Positions 51,547 to 61,265 are shown, counted from the first letter of the stretch. The stretch is 64,000 nucleotides of DNA from Rodentibacter haemolyticus (GCF_015356115.1 NZ_CP063056.1:124001-188000), one strand, 5' to 3'. Made by a program: numbers and translations. Notes: generated from the sequence alone by a model not told the origin.

Positions 51547-52738
51547 ACTTTGCCTCCTTTTGTTTTAAGAAAATCCATTGTTTACCCTGCGAGCCGAATA
51601 ATGACAAAAACATCAACATAATAAACATAATCCCCGGGAAGGCAAAAGTATCGGCTTTTACATTACAGGCTGTGAGAATAATAAATGTGGAAAGAATAAA
51701 TTTCCAACTACCGTCAAACCAATTCAACGCAACTTTTCGCACAAAATAAAATGAGACGAAAAAACACACTAAAACATAAAACACGCCGCCATACAAAATT
51801 TGGCGTAAGAAACCGGAATCCGTATTGCCATAATAACGTCCCACTTCCGACTGCCCCGTCATATACATCCCATCGCCTGTGATAAATTGCTTCAAAGTTG
51901 GCAAGAATAAGTGATTTTTCATTAAAGTATCCGTGGAAGAACTCACCAAACCGGCACCATGAAGCAGATTGATAACAGGCTCTAAAGCGTGTGCGACATA
52001 AGGATTTTGCGGTAAGAAATAGGCAAGCCCAAGCACCAATACTGCAAAAGTAATCAAGGAAGGAACATATCGCCATTTAAAATATACGGCGATGCTCACA
52101 ACGGAAAGCAACAAAAAAGTCCTGCCTGAAATCAGCCCGATACACAATATCAAAAATACAAAGACGCTCGGAATAACATTATGTTTTGCGTTGTAAGCCA
52201 GTAAAAAATGGAACAAAACGAGGTAAAACAAACTTAATTGAAAAAATGCCGTTGCGGTTAGGTTATAGAGGCGATATTCCTGTTCGGAACCATAAAACCG
52301 TGCCGGCAAAACGGCATTGGTAGAAAGCAGAAAATCCACTAAAAATGAAACGCCGAATAATGCAGCCGCTCCTAGCACAAACTGTATAATCACACCAATT
52401 TGAAGATCCCGCACCATAAGTCGCTGCCCATTAGGCACGGCATAAAATGTGTTATAAAGCCCAATACCAAAGATAAATAAAATCAGCGCCTTTAAATACA
52501 TCATAATGACGGAAAGATCGCGCGAATCGTTTATCAATAACGGAATTACACTCAGTACAATCAACCCGACAAGTACCGCAAGGCTATCCAAGGGAATAAT
52601 AATCCCTTGTGTACATTGCTTTTTCATATAACGATACACCAACAGAATAACAGCCGCTAAACCTGCCACAACCGACATACGCACTACGTGAAAAAGCCAA
52701 GGATCGTAAATATAGAAAAAGTTAAAAAGTGCGGTCAT
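51539..52738 (-). CDS. Wzy/O-antigen ligase-like membrane protein
   Basis: This 399-residue protein has ten or more hydrophobic segments and a large periplasmic loop (about residues 240-310), the layout of O-antigen polymerases and ligases. I find no sharper motif, and these proteins are poorly conserved. The start codon overlaps an uptake signal, whose ACCGCACTT encodes residues 2-4 (MTAL). With a Wzx-like flippase divergently encoded nearby, a polymerase role is likely. Confidence 0.7.
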   Translation of the reverse strand: MTALFNFFYIYDPWLFHVVRMSVVAGLAAVILLVYRYMKKQCTQGIIIPLDSLAVLVGLIVLSVIPLLINDSRDLSVIMMYLKALILFIFGIGLYNTFYAVPNGQRLMVRDLQIGVIIQFVLGAAALFGVSFLVDFLLSTNAVLPARFYGSEQEYRLYNLTATAFFQLSLFYLVLFHFLLAYNAKHNVIPSVFVFLILCIGLISGRTFLLLSVVSIAVYFKWRYVPSLITFAVLVLGLAYFLPQNPYVAHALEPVINLLHGAGLVSSSTDTLMKNHLFLPTLKQFITGDGMYMTGQSEVGRYYGNTDSGFLRQILYGGVFYVLVCFFVSFYFVRKVALNWFDGSWKFILSTFIILTACNVKADTFAFPGIMFIMLMFLSLFGSQGKQWIFLKQKEAKYV

Positions 52739-53509
52739 TTATTTTCCTAAATTTTTCTGAATCGCCATTAATTTTTTCAGCGGATATTTAATCAATTTTT
52801 TCACTAAATTATTCGCTTGAGAACCGCGAATCGCTTCTAAATTGCTCGTTAACTTCGGGTTTTCAATCACCATTAAAGGACGCACCACTTGGTTTTGTAA
52901 AGCAAACTGCATTTCAAATAATAAAAAATCATCGGCAAGCCAAAAAGGTTTAACTTGTTCAAGTTGCTTTAAAAAAATACGGGCTGCCGATTTTTTAATT
53001 AAATACCCCACTGTGCCGGCAAAATAACTTTTATAAGGATAAGCATAAGTTACATCGCCCACTTTATGACGAAAAAAAGAGAAAGTTGTCGGATAATTAA
53101 TTTCTAATTCCGAATCATCAAAAGTCGCAATTTTTGATTGTCCGATCAAAATAATAGGCATTTCATCTTTTTGCGATAAAAGTGCGGTCAAATTTTTCTG
53201 AAAATTTGGCGCAAACAGCGCATCATCTTCACAGATGAGGGCATAATCATCTTCAGCGACGTTTTCATCCGCCACAATCAAACGATATACCTCCAAATGA
53301 CTTAGGGTACAACCAATCTCACCCTTGGTGACTTTACGCCCGTATTGCCGTTCAAACTTAGATAAATCGAATTGTTCGTCCAGCTCGCCCCACTCAAGCT
53401 GCATCGTATTCAGCGCAGGAAAAATGCGAAAACCCGCCGTATCCGGTTGTGAGAAAAAAAGCTCACGGCGTTGCACATCTTTATCAAGGGAAATCAAATA
53501 TTTATTCAT
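52739..53509 (-). CDS. Glycosyltransferase family 25 (LPS type)
   Basis: This 256-residue enzyme belongs to the GT25 group, which includes the LPS/LOS galactosyl and glucosyl transferases of Haemophilus and Neisseria (LgtB, Lex2B, LpsA). Markers are the N-terminal KYLISLDKDVQRRELF, GEIGCTLSHLEVYRLI and the acidic motif EDDA at residues 94-97. It is the first gene of the minus-strand unit, directly followed by the Wzy-like gene. It probably extends a lipooligosaccharide or O-unit. Confidence 0.88.
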   Translation of the reverse strand: MNKYLISLDKDVQRRELFFSQPDTAGFRIFPALNTMQLEWGELDEQFDLSKFERQYGRKVTKGEIGCTLSHLEVYRLIVADENVAEDDYALICEDDALFAPNFQKNLTALLSQKDEMPIILIGQSKIATFDDSELEINYPTTFSFFRHKVGDVTYAYPYKSYFAGTVGYLIKKSAARIFLKQLEQVKPFWLADDFLLFEMQFALQNQVVRPLMVIENPKLTSNLEAIRGSQANNLVKKLIKYPLKKLMAIQKNLGK

Positions 53510-53778
53510 AATTATCTCGATTAATTTATACCGCCTATTTGATTAGAAAAATCTCAAATAGTTGCATAAAAGGTCGTCGATTATACTAAAGATTAAGAGA
53601 GATTGGCATTGGTTCTGAAAAATAAAGTGCGGTCAAAAATGATCGTGTTTTTCGGCGTTATATAAACTCTGTACAGAGGTGATTTTTAAATGAAAGTAGA
53701 GATTAAAATTTATGCCCGTACTTGTTCACTACGGAGAACAAAACTATAATCCCTCAAAATTTCAGTTAATAAACGATC
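53510..53778. other. Divergent intergenic region
   Basis: These 269 bases separate the GT25 and flippase genes and must contain both promoters. An uptake signal is at 53625-53633. TCGGCGTTATATAAACTCTGTACAGA (from 53650) looks like the decayed left end of the MITE-like family, without a matching right end. TTGTTC/GAACAA around 53726-53745 is a short dyad. No gene is seen. Confidence 0.5.
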
Positions 53779-55302
53779 ATGTCAAACAAAACCATTGCTA
53801 AAAATACCCTCTTTCTCTACATCCGTATGCTCTTTAATATGGCAGCGATGCTTTATATTTCACGTGTTGTATTACGTGTGTTGGGAGTTGAGGATTTCGG
53901 TATTTACAACATCGTGATGGGGGTGGTGATTTTATTTTCGTTTTTTAACGGCACAATGACAGCGACGACACAACGCTTTATCAATGTGGAAAAGGCCTCG
54001 AATGATGTTGAACGCATAAATAAAGTATTTAATATAAGTCTTCTCAACCATTTATTTATTATGCTCATCGTTACTGTGCTGGCGGAAACAGTAGGGCTTT
54101 GGTTTTTAAACCACAAATTAAATATTCCCGCTACACGAATGCAGGCGGCAAATGCGGTGTATCAAATAGCGCTTTTGATCGCCTTAATTGAAATTATTAA
54201 AGTGCCGTTTAATGCAATGATTGTGGCGCACGAACGTATGTCTTTTTATGCTTGGTTAGGCTTGGGGGAAACCGCGTTTAAACTCTCCGCTATTTTCATT
54301 TTGATGCAAATTGAACAATACGACAAATTGATCGCCTACGGTTTGCTTTTACTCTGCGTGAGCCTGCTTGTTTTCTCGCTTTATTTTAATTTCACACGCC
54401 GTGCCTTTTATGCTGAAACCAGATTTCGTTTTCAAAAAGATCTGAACAAAACCAAAGAAATGGCAGGTTTTTCCGGTTGGATGTTACTCGGGCAAACCGC
54501 TTATGTCGCTTCTACTCAAGGCTTAAATATGGTGATAAATCTCTTTTTCGGTGTCACTGTCAATGCATCGGTAGGCATTGCCACACAAGTGGATACGGCT
54601 GTTTATAGCTTTGTGAATAACTTTCAAGTGGCATTTAATCCGCAACTTGTACAGTCTTACGCGACAAAAGACTATGAGCGCAATCAAAAATTGATCCTCG
54701 GAACATCAAAATATTCCTTTTATCTAATTGCGATTTTATCTGCCCCCGTGCTTTACTTCAGCCATACATTGCTGACATTTTGGCTAGGTGATCATTTGCC
54801 GATTTATGCGGTTCAATTAGTACAAGCCACCCTGTTATGCTCGCTTATCAGTGCAATGGCAGGATCATTTTGGATGACCGCACTTGCCATCGGTTCAAAC
54901 AGCATTAAGCAATACAACATAATTTTATCCCTAATAGATCTTTGCACCGTACCGCTCGCTTATTATTTATTCACACTTGGCTATAATCCGGTATATGCGT
55001 TTATCGGTCGATTTTCGACCGCACTTTTTATGCAAATTTATCGAATCTACTTTATTAACAAAAAAATTAAATTTAATCGAAAAGAGTTTGTCACATATCT
55101 GCTTAATATCGGTATCGTTTTCTCCCTATTAATCGGGCTAATTTATTTGTCGGACACACAACGCCTCTACTCTTTCTTTGAATTTGTGAGTGAGGCGGTA
55201 TTATTGGAAAGCGTCCTCATTGTCGTTATTTTGCTCTTTGGTTTAAACCGTAGCGAAAAAGCATTCCTATTTAGTTATATTTTGAAAAAGGTAAAAAAAT
55301 GA
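53779..55302 (+). CDS. Wzx-like polysaccharide flippase
   Basis: This 507-residue inner-membrane protein of the MOP/PST superfamily has about 12 to 14 hydrophobic segments. It begins SNKTIAKNTLFLYIRMLFNMAAMLYISRVVLRVLGVEDFGIYNIV, the characteristic start of Wzx-type flippases, and contains an FSGWMLLGQTAYVASTQGLNMVINLFFG segment. It would flip undecaprenyl-linked oligosaccharide units across the inner membrane. It overlaps the next gene by four bases (ATGA) and forms an operon of three. Confidence 0.85.
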   Translation: MSNKTIAKNTLFLYIRMLFNMAAMLYISRVVLRVLGVEDFGIYNIVMGVVILFSFFNGTMTATTQRFINVEKASNDVERINKVFNISLLNHLFIMLIVTVLAETVGLWFLNHKLNIPATRMQAANAVYQIALLIALIEIIKVPFNAMIVAHERMSFYAWLGLGETAFKLSAIFILMQIEQYDKLIAYGLLLLCVSLLVFSLYFNFTRRAFYAETRFRFQKDLNKTKEMAGFSGWMLLGQTAYVASTQGLNMVINLFFGVTVNASVGIATQVDTAVYSFVNNFQVAFNPQLVQSYATKDYERNQKLILGTSKYSFYLIAILSAPVLYFSHTLLTFWLGDHLPIYAVQLVQATLLCSLISAMAGSFWMTALAIGSNSIKQYNIILSLIDLCTVPLAYYLFTLGYNPVYAFIGRFSTALFMQIYRIYFINKKIKFNRKEFVTYLLNIGIVFSLLIGLIYLSDTQRLYSFFEFVSEAVLLESVLIVVILLFGLNRSEKAFLFSYILKKVKK

Positions 55303-56258
55303 ACTCAACATTAATTTCTCTAAAGCAAAAACTTTCGCCGATTGCAGATTTAATCAAAGATAAAAACGATGTGTTTTACCTTGATTATCCATTACATTTA
55401 AATGTCGGTGATTTATTGATTTATCACGGAACAGAACAATTTTTTAAAGATCATCATATTAATGTCACCTTAAAACGTTGCGAATTTGATGTGGATCTTA
55501 ACGAAATAAAACGAAGAATTACCCCGAATACGACTATTTTGTTACACGGAGGCGGTAATTTTGGCGATCTTTATCCTCAGCACCAAAAAATCCGTGAGGA
55601 AATGGTTCAACGTTTTCCGAATAATCGCATTATCGTGCTACCACAAACACTATATTTTAAAGATCAAAAAAATCTGGAAAAATCAGCCGCACTTTTCCGC
55701 CAACATAATGATTGCTACTTACTCGCACGCGATGAACGTACCGAAGAAACCTTCAAACAGTTTTCGCAAAAGGTTTCCTTATCGCCGGATATGGCACACG
55801 AACTTTACGGAACGTTACCGACCAAGAAAAATACCACGGATGAACGACTTTATTTCTTACGAAAAGATATTGAAGCCAGTGATGTAGAAAAAACGATTCT
55901 TGCCACATTGTCTCCTAACGCCAATGTGAAAGACTGGGGTGATATTCTGTCTCGTGTAGATGATATTGTGTTGGCGTTTAGCTGGCGTATTAATAAATTT
56001 GCCAATCAACAAAATTGGGGCTGGTTGAAAGATCTTTTCCATCAATTTTGGTTTGCTTATACCAAACGCATTGTCAACCGCGTTGCCAAAATCTTCTTAC
56101 AAAACGATTCGGTAACGACAACACGTCTGCATGGTCATATTTTTTCGTGCTTACTTGAAATTCCGAATCGGGTTTGCGACAACGCCTATGGCAAAAATTC
56201 CGGTTACGCCAATTTATGGACAAAAGAAATTGATTTTGTGGAAATCGATAAAAAATGA
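55299..56258 (+). CDS. Polysaccharide pyruvyl transferase family protein
   Basis: This 319-residue cytoplasmic protein of the WcaK/CsaB-like family adds pyruvate ketals, or in some members acts otherwise, on surface polysaccharides. Signatures are NVGDLLIYHGTEQFF, LLHGGGNFGDLYPQHQKIR, LLARDERTEE and the C-terminal TTTRLHGHIFSCLLEIPNRVCDN. Coupled to the flippase gene, it should decorate the sugar unit made here. The exact acceptor is unknown. Confidence 0.85.
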   Translation: MNSTLISLKQKLSPIADLIKDKNDVFYLDYPLHLNVGDLLIYHGTEQFFKDHHINVTLKRCEFDVDLNEIKRRITPNTTILLHGGGNFGDLYPQHQKIREEMVQRFPNNRIIVLPQTLYFKDQKNLEKSAALFRQHNDCYLLARDERTEETFKQFSQKVSLSPDMAHELYGTLPTKKNTTDERLYFLRKDIEASDVEKTILATLSPNANVKDWGDILSRVDDIVLAFSWRINKFANQQNWGWLKDLFHQFWFAYTKRIVNRVAKIFLQNDSVTTTRLHGHIFSCLLEIPNRVCDNAYGKNSGYANLWTKEIDFVEIDKK

Positions 56259-56998
56259 TGGAACTCAAAAAACTCGTCACAGCAATAATTCTGCCGCCAT
56301 TTAATGTTTTAATTTTATGGCTGTTGGCGTTAATCTTCGCAAAATTAAATTTCAAAAAATTAAGTCGAATTTCAACCGCACTTGGTATCGGTTTGCTTTA
56401 TATATTAAGCATTCCCTTCACCGCTCAAACCTTAAAAGACAGCTTAATAACGGAAGATCATTTAACGCTTGAGGATTATAAGCAGGCACAAGCCATTGTA
56501 TTACTAGGCGGGGGATTGCGTGATAGTAAAGAACTCTATGCTCCGCTCGCCTCTACCGCAATTCAATTAGAACGTTTGCGTTACGCCGCTTATTTACAAA
56601 AAGAAACCGCTTTGCCATTGCTAATCACCGGTGCCAGTCCAACCGGCGCAATTGAGGCGAAAGTTGCCGCAAAAGAATTACAGTATTTTTTTAATGTGTC
56701 GACAAAATGGATTGAGCCCCGCGCCTTAACGACGAAAGAAAATGCATTCTTTACCAAAGAAATTCTGGCAAAAAAGCACATCAACAAAATAGTTCTTGTG
56801 ACGAATGAATGGCATATGCAACGTGCAACATTGCTTTTTCAAAAGCAAGGATTTGAAGTTTTACCGGCAAGTGTAGGTGAAGGCATCACACCGACACATT
56901 ACGGATTAAATATAATGCACTTTATCCCCCAAGGCGGCGCATTAGCGAAAAATATGCAGCTATTGAAAGAGTGGATCGGCTATTTGAAAGAGCGATAG
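56255..56998 (+). CDS. ElyC/YdcF-like DUF218 envelope protein
   Basis: The 247-residue protein has two N-terminal membrane helices (about 7-27 and 37-57) and a DUF218 domain. Motifs are QAIVLLGGGLRDSKELYAPLAS, LLITGASP, TKENAFFTKEIL and VTNEWHMQRATLLFQKQGF. E. coli ElyC, with this layout, supports peptidoglycan and enterobacterial common antigen synthesis at the undecaprenyl-phosphate step. The gene overlaps the pyruvyl transferase by four bases, which fits a role in undecaprenyl-linked sugar assembly. Confidence 0.85.
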   Translation: MMELKKLVTAIILPPFNVLILWLLALIFAKLNFKKLSRISTALGIGLLYILSIPFTAQTLKDSLITEDHLTLEDYKQAQAIVLLGGGLRDSKELYAPLASTAIQLERLRYAAYLQKETALPLLITGASPTGAIEAKVAAKELQYFFNVSTKWIEPRALTTKENAFFTKEILAKKHINKIVLVTNEWHMQRATLLFQKQGFEVLPASVGEGITPTHYGLNIMHFIPQGGALAKNMQLLKEWIGYLKER

Positions 56999-57032
56999 TC
57001 AAAATTCAAATCTCTCATTAACACAGTAAACA

Positions 57033-57056
57033 AAAACTCCCCTTTAGGGGAGTTTG
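57033..57056. terminator. Bidirectional terminator between elyC-like gene and malG
   Basis: AAACTCCCC (57034-57042) pairs with GGGGAGTTT (57047-57055) around a four-base loop, with A residues before and T residues after. It can serve the convergent elyC-like and malG transcripts. Confidence 0.82.
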
Positions 57057-57082
57057 TAACATTATGATTATAATGAGATTCT

Positions 57083-57973
57083 TTACCCTTTCACGCCTCC
57101 TGCCGTTAACCCTCCCACTAACCAGCGTTGTGCAATGAGAAATACCGCTGTAATCGGAATGGCAGATAATACGGCAGCCGCTGCAAAATCTCCCCAAAGA
57201 TAATTTTGAGCATAGAGATATTGTTGCATTCCCACGGCAAGGGTATAGCTATTAACATCACGTAAAAGTAATGATGCCACAGGTACTTCTGTAATGGCGG
57301 CAATAAAAGAAAGGATGAATACGACCGCTAAAATCGGTACGGACAATGGAAGTAAAATGAGTCGGAATGCCTGCCACGGTGTTGCGCCGTCTAAGGAAGC
57401 GGCTTCCTCTAAAGAACTATCAATGGTTTCAAAATACCCCTTGATTGTCCAAACATGCAACGCAATTCCTCCCAAGTAGGCAAATATCACACCGGCGTGG
57501 GTGTTTAATCCAAGAAACGGAATGTATTGCCCCAAGCGATCAAATAACGCGTAAAGTGCCACTAAAGATAATACGGCCGGAAACATTTGGAAAATTAACA
57601 TTCCTTGTAATAGCGTTTTTTTACCTTTAAATTTCATTCTGGCAAAAGCATAAGCACAAGTGGTAGAAAGTGCAACAATGCCCACTGCAGTGATCGTAGC
57701 AACTTTTACTGAATTCCATAACCACAGTAGTACGGGAAACGGTGGCGGTGTAACAGAGCCATCGGGATGAATAACATCAAAGCCTAAGGCAAGTTTCCAG
57801 TGTTCCCAAGAAATCTCACTAGGGATAAGATCACCTAGTGCCAAATTCCCCGGACGTAACGAAATACCAATCACCATAAGTAATGGAAACATAATGAGTG
57901 AAATAAATAGAATTAATACGGCATGGGTTGCCCATAGTCGATAACGCATAGATTTTGGTTGTACGATAGCCAT
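57083..57973 (-). CDS. malG: Maltose/maltodextrin ABC transporter permease MalG
   Basis: MalG and MalF form the inner-membrane channel of the MalFGK2 importer. The protein begins MAIVQPKSMRYRLWATHAVL, like E. coli MalG, and has six membrane helices. The EAA coupling loop is EEAASLDGATPWQAFRLILLPLSVPIL. Three consecutive ATG codons occur (57979, 57976, 57973). The third is preferred because AGGAG then sits seven bases upstream and it matches E. coli. It follows malF directly. Confidence 0.95.
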   Translation of the reverse strand: MAIVQPKSMRYRLWATHAVLILFISLIMFPLLMVIGISLRPGNLALGDLIPSEISWEHWKLALGFDVIHPDGSVTPPPFPVLLWLWNSVKVATITAVGIVALSTTCAYAFARMKFKGKKTLLQGMLIFQMFPAVLSLVALYALFDRLGQYIPFLGLNTHAGVIFAYLGGIALHVWTIKGYFETIDSSLEEAASLDGATPWQAFRLILLPLSVPILAVVFILSFIAAITEVPVASLLLRDVNSYTLAVGMQQYLYAQNYLWGDFAAAAVLSAIPITAVFLIAQRWLVGGLTAGGVKG

Positions 57974-57983
57974 CATCATTCTC

Positions 57984-59534
57984 CTAATCTAATTTCATTT
58001 TGGTTGCTTTAATATTTAATAATGCCAAACCACCCACTAATAAGAAGATAATCGTTGCAATCGCAGCTGCCAAACCAAAATCTTGCGAACCGCTACCTTC
58101 AAAGGCGATACGGTAAGTATAGCTTACCAATAAATCGGTATAACCTGCCGGCGTAGTCGTCCCAATCATATCCGGACGACCATTGGTTAATAACTGGATC
58201 AAAACGAAGTTATTAAAGTTAAAAGCAAAACTGGCAATCATCAGCGGTGTTAATGGTTTTAACAATAACGGAAAGGTAATCTTGGTAAAATTTTGCCATG
58301 TTGATGCACCGTCCATTGCAGAAGCCTCATAGAGTTCTTGTGGAATCGCTTTAAGTAGTCCCATACATAAAATCATCATATAAGGATAACCTAACCAAGT
58401 ATTTACAATTAAAATCATCACTTTGGCTAAAAACGGATCATTAAACCATTCCGGTCTGATTCCAAAAAGATTATTTAAAATCATATTAATTTCGCCAAAG
58501 CTTTGGTTAAATAATCCTTTGAAAACTAAGATGGAAATAAAAGCGGGAACGGCGTAAGGTAAAATAAGCAACAATCGATAAATACTTTTACCTCGTAATG
58601 CTTCCCACTGCACGATACAGGCAAGAACCATTCCAATAATAACGGTAAATACCACCGTTAAAACCGAAAATACAATTGTCCAAATAAAGATTTGCACGAA
58701 TGGTTTTTGGATGCCTTCATCAGTAAAAATTTTAACAAAATTATGAAATCCCTTCGTTACGGTATAACCCGGCTCAAGTGTTTCACTTTCCCACTCGCCA
58801 TTGTTATTTATCGCTTGAAAAAAGCCTTTATCATCATTGGCACGATAACGTTGCATCGTCTCATTGTTCGTTAAAATTTGTGTATTTTCATCATAAATAT
58901 AACGTACCTTTTGCTCTGAAAATTGACGCAGTGAACTCATCGTCAATTCTTTTCCATCAGGCAAAATTACGGTCATTGCTTGTAATGCGGCACGATTTTG
59001 CGTAACAACTTTTAACGGCGCACTTTCACCGTTCGGCATTGTTTTTTCTACAACATTTACCGGCGTGTCCGTCAATAAAATATCATCAGAAACAAAGATT
59101 TGATCGGTATTTTTATTGTGTAACGCTAATTTAAAGCGTTTATTCTCTTGCGGATACAATTTAAAATCGTATTTGCTGCCGGAAAAATAATGCTGTTGTG
59201 TCAAGACACTTAATGCTCGCTCAAAAGAAAGCTGATTCGTCCCGCTGTAATTGGTAAAGGAGATGGCGATGGTCGCAACAAGCGGGAACAAAATGAAAAT
59301 GACCATTCCCATCATTCCGGGAAAAACATAACGCCAAGAATAAGCTTTTTGGCTGCCGAAAATATATACGCCCGATGTTAAAATTACTAAAGTTAGAAGC
59401 GCAAATAAATATTCACCACTAGAATACATCAGCATAACCAAATAAAAATCGATCAGAAGAACTGCTCCGATTAATAATTTTTTTAAGTGGTTAGCGGAGA
59501 ATTTCGATGGAGCAGAATCAATATCTTTTAGCAT
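57984..59534 (-). CDS. malF: Maltose/maltodextrin ABC transporter permease MalF
   Basis: This 516-residue permease has the large periplasmic P2 loop peculiar to enteric-type MalF (about residues 90-275, from FTNYSGTNQLSFERALSVL onward), which docks the binding protein. The EAA loop is YEASAMDGASTWQNFTKITFPLLLKPLTPLM. Eight membrane helices are expected. It lies 155 bases downstream of malE, with a hairpin in between. Confidence 0.95.
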   Translation of the reverse strand: MLKDIDSAPSKFSANHLKKLLIGAVLLIDFYLVMLMYSSGEYLFALLTLVILTSGVYIFGSQKAYSWRYVFPGMMGMVIFILFPLVATIAISFTNYSGTNQLSFERALSVLTQQHYFSGSKYDFKLYPQENKRFKLALHNKNTDQIFVSDDILLTDTPVNVVEKTMPNGESAPLKVVTQNRAALQAMTVILPDGKELTMSSLRQFSEQKVRYIYDENTQILTNNETMQRYRANDDKGFFQAINNNGEWESETLEPGYTVTKGFHNFVKIFTDEGIQKPFVQIFIWTIVFSVLTVVFTVIIGMVLACIVQWEALRGKSIYRLLLILPYAVPAFISILVFKGLFNQSFGEINMILNNLFGIRPEWFNDPFLAKVMILIVNTWLGYPYMMILCMGLLKAIPQELYEASAMDGASTWQNFTKITFPLLLKPLTPLMIASFAFNFNNFVLIQLLTNGRPDMIGTTTPAGYTDLLVSYTYRIAFEGSGSQDFGLAAAIATIIFLLVGGLALLNIKATKMKLD

Positions 59535-59660
59535 AATACACCTCGAAATGCTGAGAAATTAATTATTACATTAATATGATATGGCAAGATAAATAACCCA
59601 AATCTAAAATATAAATAAATTTTGACCGCACTTTTAGCCAATTATCTATACGGTGGGATA

Positions 59661-59679
59661 AGCGGGTTACTCACCCGCT
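59661..59679 (-). other. malE-malF intercistronic hairpin
   Basis: AGCGGGT (59661-59667) pairs with ACCCGCT (59673-59679) just after the malE stop codon on the minus strand. No T run follows. E. coli has REP hairpins at the same place, which protect malE mRNA and raise binding-protein output; a similar role is likely here. An uptake signal (59624-59632) lies just downstream. Confidence 0.6.
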
Positions 59680-59689
59680 AGAAAAGTTA

Positions 59690-60874
59690 TTATTTTTGAA
59701 TTCTCGCTCTCGCGTCATCCAATGCGGCTTTTACTTCTTGTCGCCCAGACACTGCATTAATAATCGCACTACGTTCCGCATACCAAAATGCCGACATTTG
59801 CGGAATATTCGGCATAATTTCACCATTTTGTGCGTTTGCCATGGTTGCAGCAATACGAGAATCTTTAGCTAATTTCTCTTGATAGGATTTCAATGCGACG
59901 GCACCAAGCGGTTTATCGTCATTAACCGCAGCTAGTCCTTCATCAGTGAGTAAGTAATGTTCTAAAAATTCTTTAGCCAAATCTTTATTCGGACTAGCCG
60001 CATTTACAGCCGCACTTAATACCCCTACAAACGGCTTGGATGCCTTACCATTTAAAGTCGGGAGAACCGCAACACCATAGTTAATTTTACTTTTCTCAAT
60101 ATTGCCCCACGCCCAAGGACCATTGATAGTTAGCGCACTTTCACCTTTATTAAAACTTGCTTCGGAAACGGCATAATCCATATCCGCGTTAATCACTTTA
60201 TTTTTAACCATATCAACTACGAACTGTAACCCTTTTTGTGCGCCTTCATTGTTCACGCCAATATCATTCGCATCATAGCTGCCACTAACATATTTAAAAG
60301 CATAGCCACCGTTTGATGCCACAACCGGCCAAGTAAAATAAGGTTCAGCCAAATTCCACATAATGGCATTTTTGCCTTCTTTTTTAAGTTTTTTATCGAG
60401 TTCCAAAATTTCTTCCCAAGATTTAGGCGCTTCAGGTGTTAAATCTTTATTATAGATAAGTGATAACGCCTCAATGGCGACAGGATAACCGATAATTTTG
60501 CCATTGTAGGTTTCCGCATCCCAAGCGAAATCTACAAATTTATCTTTAAATTCTTGGCTTGGTTGTAATTCCGCCAATAAACCCGATTGAGCATACCCAC
60601 CAAAGCGGTCATGCGCCCAGAAAATAATATCCGGACCATCTCCGGTAGAGGCAACTTGTGGAAATTTTTCCTCCAACTTATCCGGATGTTCGACTAAAAC
60701 GGATACTCCCGTATCGGCTTCAAATTTCTTGCCAACTTCGGCAAGCCCGTTATAACCTTTGTCACCATTGATCCAAATGACTAATTTACCTTCCGTCATC
60801 TTCGCCATAACAGATGAAGACAACACTAATCCTGCGACTGTAGTTAAGGTGAATTTCAATAAATTTTTACTCAT
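59690..60874 (-). CDS. malE: Maltose/maltodextrin-binding periplasmic protein
   Basis: MalE captures maltodextrins in the periplasm and delivers them to MalFGK2. The 394-residue precursor has a signal peptide ending near SSVMAKMTEGKLVIWINGDKG. The mature sequence follows E. coli MalE closely (EHPDKLEEKFPQVASTGDGPDIIFWAHDRFGGYAQSGLLAEL; AFWYAERSAIINAVSGRQ). It is the first gene of malEFG and diverges from malK. Confidence 0.96.
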   Translation of the reverse strand: MSKNLLKFTLTTVAGLVLSSSVMAKMTEGKLVIWINGDKGYNGLAEVGKKFEADTGVSVLVEHPDKLEEKFPQVASTGDGPDIIFWAHDRFGGYAQSGLLAELQPSQEFKDKFVDFAWDAETYNGKIIGYPVAIEALSLIYNKDLTPEAPKSWEEILELDKKLKKEGKNAIMWNLAEPYFTWPVVASNGGYAFKYVSGSYDANDIGVNNEGAQKGLQFVVDMVKNKVINADMDYAVSEASFNKGESALTINGPWAWGNIEKSKINYGVAVLPTLNGKASKPFVGVLSAAVNAASPNKDLAKEFLEHYLLTDEGLAAVNDDKPLGAVALKSYQEKLAKDSRIAATMANAQNGEIMPNIPQMSAFWYAERSAIINAVSGRQEVKAALDDARARIQK

Positions 60875-61029
60875 AGCACACTCCTTAAGTGTTGATAAAT
60901 AAAGTATTAAATTTGAGAGATATCCTCATTTAGCTCAACCAATTATCAATAAATATTTCCCTTTGTTATCATCCTTCCTTCTACTCCCCCCACAAAATTA
61001 TCTCACTTTATTTTTATTAAGCCCTATTT

Positions 61030-61045
61030 TGTGAACCAGATCACA
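61030..61045. promoter_or_regulatory. CRP site 1
   Basis: TGTGAACCAGATCACA is a perfect TGTGA-N6-TCACA cAMP-CRP palindrome. It would give catabolite control of the divergent mal operons. Confidence 0.85.
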
Positions 61046-61062
61046 TTTATTAAATTACAAAA

Positions 61063-61078
61063 TGTGATCCACCTCAAA
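61063..61078. promoter_or_regulatory. CRP site 2
   Basis: TGTGATCCACCTCAAA keeps the left half of the CRP site and has TCAAA in place of TCACA. Its centre is 33 bases from that of site 1, which is three helical turns. Confidence 0.65.
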
Positions 61079-61265
61079 AAATTGATTTCAAAAGCCATTT
61101 TTATTAAAAAAAATTTTTAAAAAATAAAAAATCAATACGTTTTTATTCTAATCCTTAAAAAAATAGAAAAAGGATGATTTTTTATTTGCAGAGATAAGCA
61201 ATGATACATTCCCAAAAGAAAAGCACAGTTTGTTATGAAAGCTTAATGTTGTATGAGGTTTTATT

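Larger units (their letters stand above)
60875..61265. promoter_or_regulatory. Divergent malE/malK control region
   Basis: The 391-base gap contains two CRP sites (61030-61045, 61063-61078) and candidate MalT core motifs GGATGA on the minus strand at 60968-60973 and on the plus strand at 61172-61177. A C-rich stretch CTACTCCCCCC (60981-60991) lies near the first and could supply a second MalT half. The rest is AT-rich. The layout, with MalT sites near each gene and CRP sites between, resembles the E. coli malEp-malKp region. Confidence 0.6.
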
